From Desulfobacula sp. (GTDB taxonomy: Bacteria; Desulfobacterota; Desulfobacteria; Desulfobacterales; Desulfobacteraceae), in NCBI GenBank assembly GCA_029940245.1, contig JAOZRF010000051.1, positions 1-11,347 of the forward strand: a stretch of DNA of 11,347 nucleotides. The letters are read 5' to 3'. Positions 6,892 to 11,347 of this stretch are shown here, one piece after another. A program made the translations under genes and the position numbers. A model generated the notes under the pieces. It did not search any database, was not told the origin of the DNA, and saw nothing but the letters and a program-made list of their open reading frames with translations. Every line of letters begins with the position of its first letter. Position 1 is the first letter of the stretch.

Positions 6892-7030
6892 GATTTTAAT
6901 AAGTTTTTTATATCTTCATACCACAGAGCCGATAAAACCTGCAATTAAAACCCGAAAAATCATATTTCACTTTATCTACCAGATATGATAAAAAACTAAA
7001 ATTTAATGATCATCAGCAAAGGGGTTACCT
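6892..7030. promoter_or_regulatory. divergent promoter region between OCD-family operon and Nudix-like gene
   Basis: This short divergent spacer must hold promoters for both sides. On the plus strand TATGAT (6984-6989) is a 5-of-6 match to a -10 box, but no good -35 stands 16-18 bases before it. On the minus strand a TTGCAG / TATGAA pair about 18 bases apart is only a partial match. No strong dyad was found. The plus-strand gene has AAAGGGG (7018-7024) as its ribosome binding site. Confidence 0.35.
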
Positions 7031-7639
7031 GTGACTGAAAAAGAAAGCGTATTATGTATTAAACGGAATCTGCTGCCTGCATCCTGGGTCGGAAGACAAT
7101 CGATTGTGCCTCTGGGGGTGGATGAATTTAATGATACCTGCTCCAGTGCCGGGTTTGAATTTATTAACCGATCAGATGCAGAAAAAGATGTTTCCTACAA
7201 GCAGATCATTCCCTATATTGTTCTTCAAACAAAGGACTTAAAAAAAACAGCCATATATAATCGCCAGGGAAGTGAACAAAGGCTTCATGACCTTTGGTCC
7301 ATCGGGATAGGCGGTCATATCAACCCCATTGACATGGAAACACAAACCGATTCTTTTTTACAAATTCTGACTGTCGGCATGGAACGGGAACTTAAAGAAG
7401 AACTTGATCAAAGACCAAAAAGCGATCTTCCACACTTTGTCGGCGTAATCAGCGAAGATATCACGGATGTTGGCAAGGTTCACCTGGGTGCTGTTTTCAG
7501 GATATTGACAAGTACTCCGGAAAAATTTCTGCCTGGTTTGGAACTATTTCAATTTACATGGGAAAAAACAAATAATCTGAAACAATTAAATCTGGAATTA
7601 TGGTCAAAACTGGCATTAAAACTCCTATCGGATCAATAG
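7031..7639 (+). CDS. Nudix/MutT-like predicted phosphoesterase
   Basis: This 202-residue protein starts with GTG; AAAGGGG lies six bases upstream and there is no suitable ATG before Met101. The central part resembles a Nudix hydrolase: GIGGHINP (92-99) looks like the strand and glycine that open the Nudix box, and RELKEEL (119-125) matches the REUxEE core that binds the divalent metal. The usual box has 14 residues from the Gly to the Arg. Here there are 24 (Gly95 to Arg119), so the loop carries about ten extra residues. The N-terminal 60 residues and the tail (160-202, 'LPGLELFQFTWEK') are typical of a Nudix-related group annotated as predicted phosphoesterases of the MutT family. The substrate, probably a nucleoside diphosphate derivative, is unknown. 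The gene converges with amrA, 12 bases apart. Confidence 0.68.
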   Translation: MTEKESVLCIKRNLLPASWVGRQSIVPLGVDEFNDTCSSAGFEFINRSDAEKDVSYKQIIPYIVLQTKDLKKTAIYNRQGSEQRLHDLWSIGIGGHINPIDMETQTDSFLQILTVGMERELKEELDQRPKSDLPHFVGVISEDITDVGKVHLGAVFRILTSTPEKFLPGLELFQFTWEKTNNLKQLNLELWSKLALKLLSDQ

Positions 7640-7651
7640 AAATTTAATAGT

Positions 7652-8233
7652 TTAAAGTTTATCTTGAAAGGATTGCACCTGGTATACCAAAACATCAAGT
7701 TCGCAGGATTTCCATTCATCCCCGGGTAATCCTGCTTTAGAACACAGATGAGTTAAAAATATTTCAGGTGTTTTTAATTGTTCCCATACCTGGGGCAGAA
7801 AAGTCGCACTTGTATATTGTTTTTTAATGATCACACCATCAATACCAGGCTTGAGCTTTGCAATTAAATCTTTTGCATCTGTGTAATCCAGCTTTTCCGG
7901 GCGGGTTAAGATACTGACCTCAATGAGTGTATCTTTTAACTCTTCATAGGAAAGCGGGCTGAATCTTGAATCATTAAATGCAGCATGCCTTGCATTATCC
8001 ATAACCCCTTGTAAAATTGTTTTGACAGGATCAATATTGCCTATGCATCCTCGAAGATCCCCTTTTTTGTGCAGGGTAACAAAAGTTCCGCGCTTTTCTT
8101 TCAAAACCTGCGACGAAACTTTGGTCTTCAAAGATCCAGGCATTTTATTTCCTTTTCCAAATTTACCCAGAATATTTTCCCTGGCCAGCTTTAAAAGCAA
8201 ACTGCCGTCGTTTTCAGATATTTTATCTTTCAT
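7652..8233 (-). CDS. amrA: AMMECR1-domain protein (AmmeMemoRadiSam system protein A)
   Basis: This 193-residue protein is almost entirely one AMMECR1 domain. The signature LRGCIG is at 60-65, followed by an NxxxAAFNDSRFSPL-like block (80-94) and SATFLPQVWEQ (142-152). The human AMMECR1 gene is linked to a developmental syndrome. In bacteria and archaea the domain is often found with a Memo-family protein and a radical SAM protein, from which the system name comes. The biochemical function is not firmly established and a role in RNA or metabolite modification remains speculation. Neither Memo nor radical SAM partner is in the window. It lies 36 bases downstream of purB on the same strand and is probably in its transcript. 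AAAGG stands only three bases before the ATG, a tight spacing. Confidence 0.85.
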   Translation of the reverse strand: MKDKISENDGSLLLKLARENILGKFGKGNKMPGSLKTKVSSQVLKEKRGTFVTLHKKGDLRGCIGNIDPVKTILQGVMDNARHAAFNDSRFSPLSYEELKDTLIEVSILTRPEKLDYTDAKDLIAKLKPGIDGVIIKKQYTSATFLPQVWEQLKTPEIFLTHLCSKAGLPGDEWKSCELDVLVYQVQSFQDKL

Positions 8234-8269
8234 TTACCTTTGTCCATAATTGCTTACAAAATAAATATT

Positions 8270-9634
8270 TTATCTTTTATTTTCTTTAAAATACAGATCA
8301 ACAAGCTCTTTTGCAAGCCCGATATAAGTTTTTGGGGTTAATTGTTTCATTCGTTTTTTGAAATCCACTGGCACTTTTTCAAGCCCATCAACAAATTTTA
8401 TCAGATCTTCTTTCTTGATTTTCTGTCCCCGGGTAAGTTCTTTAAGTCTTTCATAGGGATTTTCTTCACCAAATACCCTCATGGCGGTCTGGAAAGGTTC
8501 TGCAAGAAGCTCCTGGTTATTATCCAGATCTTTTTGTATCACTTTATTATTCAGATCCACCTTGGATAATCCTTTAAGACAATTTTTAACACCAATGGCA
8601 AAATATCCAAAAACAGATCCCAGACTTCTCAGAACAGTGCTGTCACTCAGGTCTCTTTGAAATCTTGATTTCTGCAATTTAACACACAGATGCTCCATCA
8701 TTGATATGGCAATACCCATGTTTCCTTCACTGTTTTCAAAATCAATGGGATTTACCTTATGGGGCATGGTGGATGAACCTGTTTCTCCTTCTTTAACGCG
8801 TTGCGTAAAATATCCAAGACTGATATATCCCCACATATCCCGGTCCAGATCAATAACCGTTGCCGCCACTCTGATCATGGCATGCAGAACAAAAGCAATG
8901 GAATGATTCGGATTTACCTGGGTGGTAAAAAGGATGGGTGCAAGATTTAAATGAGTATCAATAAATCGTTGAGAGGCTTTTATCCAGTTAATCTGTGGAT
9001 ACACAAAATAATGGGCATTATAATTTCCCGTTGCCCCGTTTATTTTTGCCTGGACTTTGGTTTGTTCAATAATATCTGTTTCCTGTAAAACCCGCCAGGC
9101 AAAATTGATGAATTCTTTACCCACCGTTGTTGGTGTTGCCGGTTGGCCATGGGTTCTGGACATCATTGGAATTGATTTGTATTGTAATGCCTTTTGCTCA
9201 ATATCAAAAATCAGCTGTCTCAATAATTCAACAATAATTTCTTTGCCTTTTTTCAACATAAGGGCATAAGAGGTATTGTTGATGTCATCAGAGGTACAGG
9301 CAAAGTGAACCCACTCTTTTATATGGGAAAGCCCTAGTAGATCAAGTTTGTTTTTTATAAAATATTCAATGGCTTTTACATCATGATTTGTCTGTTTTTC
9401 AATTTCCTTGACCTTGAGGGCATCTTCCTGGTCAAAGGTTTGTGCTATATTGTCAAGTGCTTCTATATTTAAATCTTTAAAAGACTCAAGTTTCAGGTCT
9501 GTTAATATAAATTTAAGCCATTCAATTTCAACAAACACCCTGTGTTTTATCAGGCCATACTCTGAAAAAATATCAGCAAACTCTTTTGTCAATCGGGCAT
9601 ATCTTCCATCCAGTGCTGTCAAAGCATTTATCAT
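8270..9634 (-). CDS. purB: adenylosuccinate lyase
   Basis: PurB (454 residues, close to the 456 of E. coli) catalyses two steps of purine synthesis: release of fumarate from SAICAR to give AICAR, and from adenylosuccinate to give AMP. It belongs to the fumarase/aspartase superfamily, works in the cytoplasm and forms a homotetramer. Seen are TSDDIN (114-119), SRTHGQPATPTT (159-170, with the active-site His162), and the family signature GSSTMPHKVNPIDFEN (286-301), whose serine lies in the mobile catalytic loop. Length and motifs indicate the E. coli-type subfamily and not the shorter Bacillus type. GGAG stands ten bases before the ATG. amrA follows 36 bases later. A leader hairpin upstream might affect expression. 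Everything looks intact. Confidence 0.96.
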   Translation of the reverse strand: MINALTALDGRYARLTKEFADIFSEYGLIKHRVFVEIEWLKFILTDLKLESFKDLNIEALDNIAQTFDQEDALKVKEIEKQTNHDVKAIEYFIKNKLDLLGLSHIKEWVHFACTSDDINNTSYALMLKKGKEIIVELLRQLIFDIEQKALQYKSIPMMSRTHGQPATPTTVGKEFINFAWRVLQETDIIEQTKVQAKINGATGNYNAHYFVYPQINWIKASQRFIDTHLNLAPILFTTQVNPNHSIAFVLHAMIRVAATVIDLDRDMWGYISLGYFTQRVKEGETGSSTMPHKVNPIDFENSEGNMGIAISMMEHLCVKLQKSRFQRDLSDSTVLRSLGSVFGYFAIGVKNCLKGLSKVDLNNKVIQKDLDNNQELLAEPFQTAMRVFGEENPYERLKELTRGQKIKKEDLIKFVDGLEKVPVDFKKRMKQLTPKTYIGLAKELVDLYFKENKR

Positions 9635-9661
9635 AAGTTTTCTACTCCATTGCTAAAGCTA

Positions 9662-9688
9662 AGGACCGAAAAGTTCATTTGTGGTCCT
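9662..9688 (-). promoter_or_regulatory. hairpin in the purB mRNA leader
   Basis: AGGACC and GGTCCT (9662-9667 and 9683-9688) form a 6-bp stem with four GC pairs in a very AT-rich region. The 15-base loop can pair three more bases (AAA/TTT) across a 2x2 internal loop. In the purB transcript it lies 27 bases before the start codon. No T run follows on either strand, so it is not a plain terminator. It could instead be an operator dyad or a leader element. Confidence 0.35.
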
Positions 9689-9764
9689 AAATATTTAAAA
9701 TTGTTTGACTTTTATAATTAATTTATTTAAGTGTTCTCATAGTATCTTGTATCGGATAAAATAG

Positions 9765-9787
9765 CAGACAATTTAATAATTAACAAT
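9765..9787 (+). repeat. imperfect direct repeat, copy 1, upstream of ihfA
   Basis: It begins CAGACAATTT and ends ACAAT. The same two blocks recur at 9889-9910, with small differences in the A/T spacer between them. The two copies are about 124 bases apart, and the second lies just after the presumed ihfA -10 box. They may be protein-binding sites, or chance similarity in AT-rich DNA. Confidence 0.35.
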
Positions 9788-9848
9788 CCAAAAACAAGGT
9801 GCTTTTTCATGGCAAATTCTGATAAAATTTAATTGAATCTCCTTAAGC

Positions 9849-9886
9849 CAAGTGACTTGACAAGTCTATAAGGAATAAAGTATTTT
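9849..9886 (+). promoter_or_regulatory. candidate ihfA promoter with overlapping dyad operator
   Basis: TTGACA (9857-9862) is a perfect -35 hexamer, and TATTTT (9881-9886), 18 bases on, is a 4-of-6 match to a -10 box. The -35 is embedded in CAAGTGACTTGACAAGTC (9849-9866). This holds three alternating half-sites, CAAGT, ACTTG and CAAGT, each one base apart, giving two overlapping palindromes. A regulator bound there would block RNA polymerase. Confidence 0.4.
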
Positions 9887-9888
9887 AC

Positions 9889-9910
9889 CAGACAATTTTT
9901 AATAAACAAT
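9889..9910 (+). repeat. imperfect direct repeat, copy 2, upstream of ihfA
   Basis: This is the second copy of the CAGACAATTT...ACAAT element (first at 9765-9787). It sits between the candidate promoter and the ihfA ribosome binding site, so it would lie in the early transcribed leader. Confidence 0.35.
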
Positions 9911-9951
9911 TTAACTTAAAAAGCCAAGTTTTAGTTGCAGGAGTAAAATTT

Positions 9952-10233
9952 ATGGCATTAACCAAAACAATTATTGCTGAAAGAATACAAGAAAAACTTA
10001 ATTTATCCAGAACAACCACTTATGAAATCATGGAAGAATTTCTTGAGATCATGAAAGAAACCATTGAAAATGGAGAAGATATCATGATCAGCGGTTTTGG
10101 GAAGTTTTGTGTGAACGAAAAAAAAGCCAGAAAAGGCAGAAATCCTGCAACGGATGAAGAAATGATATTGCCGGCCAGGCGAGTTGTAACCTTTAAATGC
10201 TCTGGAAAATTAAGGGATCTGATCAATTCTTAA
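9952..10233 (+). CDS. ihfA: integration host factor subunit alpha (HU/IHF family)
   Basis: This 93-residue DNA-binding protein of the HU/IHF family bends DNA and acts in nucleoid structure, recombination and sigma-54 promoter activation. Seen are the N-terminal helices (MALTKTIIAERI, 1-12), ISGFGKF (46-52), GRNPAT (62-67) with the intercalating proline 65 at the tip of the DNA-gripping arm, and ARRVVTF (75-81). The RRVVTF version and the KGRNPAT arm favour IHF-alpha over HU. The partner IhfB is not in the window; a homodimer cannot be excluded. AGGAG stands eight bases before the ATG. An M48 protease gene starts 18 bases downstream and may share the transcript. Cys53 and Cys83 are unusual in such proteins but lie outside the DNA arm. 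Confidence 0.88.
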   Translation: MALTKTIIAERIQEKLNLSRTTTYEIMEEFLEIMKETIENGEDIMISGFGKFCVNEKKARKGRNPATDEEMILPARRVVTFKCSGKLRDLINS

Positions 10234-10251
10234 AACTGATCTGCCTTAAAA

Positions 10252-11347
10252 ATGCTTTTTTCAGAACAATTTATCACCATTGTTATTCTTTGTACGCTGA
10301 CAGGCAGTTTCCTGATTGGTTCTATTGCAGACGTTTTAAATCTTAAATATATAAACCAGCCCCTTCCGGCAGAATTTAAAGATTATTACGATAAAAAAAA
10401 ATATAGTGATTCTCAGAAATACCTGAAGGCAAATACAAAATTTGGATTCATCACATCAAGTGTTGACCTTTTAATCATTCTTTTGTTCTGGTTTTCAGGT
10501 GGTTTCCAAACGATTGATTCCTTTGTCCGGTCATTTAATTTTGGCTCGATTGTTTCAGGGCTTTTTTTCACGGGTATTCTTTTATTTTTAAAACTTTTGA
10601 TATCCCTGCCTTTTACAATATATACCACTTTTGTGATTGAAGAAAAATTTGGATTCAATAAAACCACTCCCAGACTTTTTCTGATTGATCTTGTTAAATC
10701 TATTGTTCTTTCAGCAATCCTGGGAGGGAGCCTTTTATCATTAATTCTAGTGTTTTTGGAATTTGGCGGCCAATTTGCCTGGGTCATCTGCTGGGCGGCA
10801 AGTACCCTTTTCCTTATTGTTGTTCAATATATTGTTCCCACCTGGATTATGCCCTTATTTAATAAATTCACCCCCCTGGAAGACGGCCCGTTAAAGGAAG
10901 CCATTATCAACTATGCCAAATCCATTGATTTTTCACTTGCCAATGTTTTTGTTATGGATGGCTCAAAAAGGAGCAGTAAATCCAATGCTTTTTTTACAGG
11001 ATTTGGAAAAAACAAACGCATTGTTTTATTTGATACCCTGATTAAAGAACAATCAATTGAGGAATTGGTCTCAGTCCTTGCCCATGAAATGGGCCATTTT
11101 AAAAAAAAACATATTATTAAAAGAATGGTTTTAGGATTTTTCCAGATGGGATTTATTTTTTATCTTATTTCCATATTTATTTCCCATGAAGGGTTGTTTC
11201 ATGCTTTTTTTATGAAAGAGGTTTCCATTTACGCGGGTTTGGTTTTTTTTAGCATGCTATACTCGCCCATAGATATTTTTCTATCCATTCTTTTTCAAAT
11301 TTCCTCCAGAAAAGATGAATACGAGGCTGACAGATTTGCTGCAAAAA
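10252..11347 (+). CDS. Ste24-type M48 family membrane metalloprotease, 3' end cut by window
   Basis: At least 365 residues are visible and the frame is still open at the window end; relatives are about 410-420 long, so roughly 50 residues are missing. The N-terminal part (1-205) is the multi-pass Ste24 domain, with hydrophobic segments near 6-25, 66-82, 98-122, 146-168 and 175-195 and the typical block EEKFGFNKTT (130-139). The M48 peptidase part has SKRSSKSNAFFTGFGKNKRI (238-257), the zinc site HEMGH (His278, Glu279, His282) and EYEAD (356-360), whose Glu356 is the expected third zinc ligand. Eukaryotic Ste24 trims CAAX proteins; bacterial members probably act in membrane-protein quality control. 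The ATG, 18 bases after ihfA, has no strong ribosome binding site, so translation may depend on ihfA. Confidence 0.9.
   Translation, partial: MLFSEQFITIVILCTLTGSFLIGSIADVLNLKYINQPLPAEFKDYYDKKKYSDSQKYLKANTKFGFITSSVDLLIILLFWFSGGFQTIDSFVRSFNFGSIVSGLFFTGILLFLKLLISLPFTIYTTFVIEEKFGFNKTTPRLFLIDLVKSIVLSAILGGSLLSLILVFLEFGGQFAWVICWAASTLFLIVVQYIVPTWIMPLFNKFTPLEDGPLKEAIINYAKSIDFSLANVFVMDGSKRSSKSNAFFTGFGKNKRIVLFDTLIKEQSIEELVSVLAHEMGHFKKKHIIKRMVLGFFQMGFIFYLISIFISHEGLFHAFFMKEVSIYAGLVFFSMLYSPIDIFLSILFQISSRKDEYEADRFAAK

Larger units (their letters stand above)
9635..9951. other. divergent purB-ihfA intergenic region
   Basis: These 317 bases contain no gene on either strand. They hold a purB leader hairpin (9662-9688), a pair of imperfect direct repeats (9765-9787 and 9889-9910), a run of alternating half-sites (9849-9866) over a possible ihfA -35 box, and the ihfA ribosome binding site (AGGAG, 9939-9943). 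The rest is AT-rich and, since IHF often controls its own synthesis, could hold IHF sites. A clear purB promoter was not found. Confidence 0.45.

Noticed and set aside
6882..6944. Longer start of the OCD-family gene giving 339 residues
   Set aside because: The extra 21 residues do not look like the family and cover the strong AGGAG that serves the ATG at 6881.
10413..10787. Minus-strand frame of 124 codons
   Set aside because: It lies opposite the Ste24-type M48 gene, whose motifs are unmistakable, and its composition is that of an antisense shadow.
11097..11109. Run of nine A in the M48 gene as a programmed frameshift site
   Set aside because: It encodes a plausible KKK after the HEMGH motif, the frame continues normally with the EYEAD motif, and no stimulatory structure is seen.

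Overview
This is an AT-rich, gene-dense stretch of ordinary bacterial chromosome from a Gram-negative organism. The IHF-alpha protein (the family is typical of Proteobacteria and Desulfobacterota), an E. coli-type PurB, an AMMECR1-domain protein and an OleD-like reductase, together with the low GC, suggest a low-GC Desulfobacterota lineage such as the Desulfobacula/Desulfobacter group. The taxonomic guess is inference and nothing in the window proves it. There are no tRNA or rRNA genes, CRISPR arrays, transposases or phage genes.

Layout. Bases 1-311 hold no gene: a possible terminator for a gene left of the window (3-30) and a 107-base palindromic element (196-302) that stops 9 bases short of the first gene. 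A minus-strand pair follows: a seven-pass-type membrane protein with C-terminal HEAT-like repeats (923-2398) overlapping a CPBP/CAAX-type membrane protease (312-947). A plus-strand pair, fxsA and a small nitroreductase (2655-3601), has a good sigma-70 promoter. It runs head-on into a minus-strand operon read from 6881 down to 3598: an ornithine-cyclodeaminase/alanine-dehydrogenase family enzyme, an OleD-like NAD(P)-dependent reductase, and a YihY/BrkB membrane protein with a C-terminal winged-helix-like tail. Divergent from that operon is a GTG-started Nudix-like protein (7031-7639). It converges on the minus-strand purB-amrA pair (9634 to 7652). A 317-base intergenic region with dyads and repeats separates purB from the plus-strand ihfA and a Ste24-type M48 metalloprotease that is cut by the window end.

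How the genes relate. purB (purine and AMP synthesis) and ihfA (nucleoid protein) are housekeeping genes. Several others concern the envelope: two different families of intramembrane or membrane metalloprotease related to CAAX processing, FxsA, BrkB and the HEAT membrane protein. The minus-strand operon linking an OCD-family enzyme, an OleD-like reductase and BrkB is the least explained group, since OleA, OleB and OleC are not in view. I found no unmistakable new defence or mobile system. The most notable items are the palindromic element, the protease/HEAT membrane pair, the orphan OleD-like operon and the structured purB-ihfA intergenic region.
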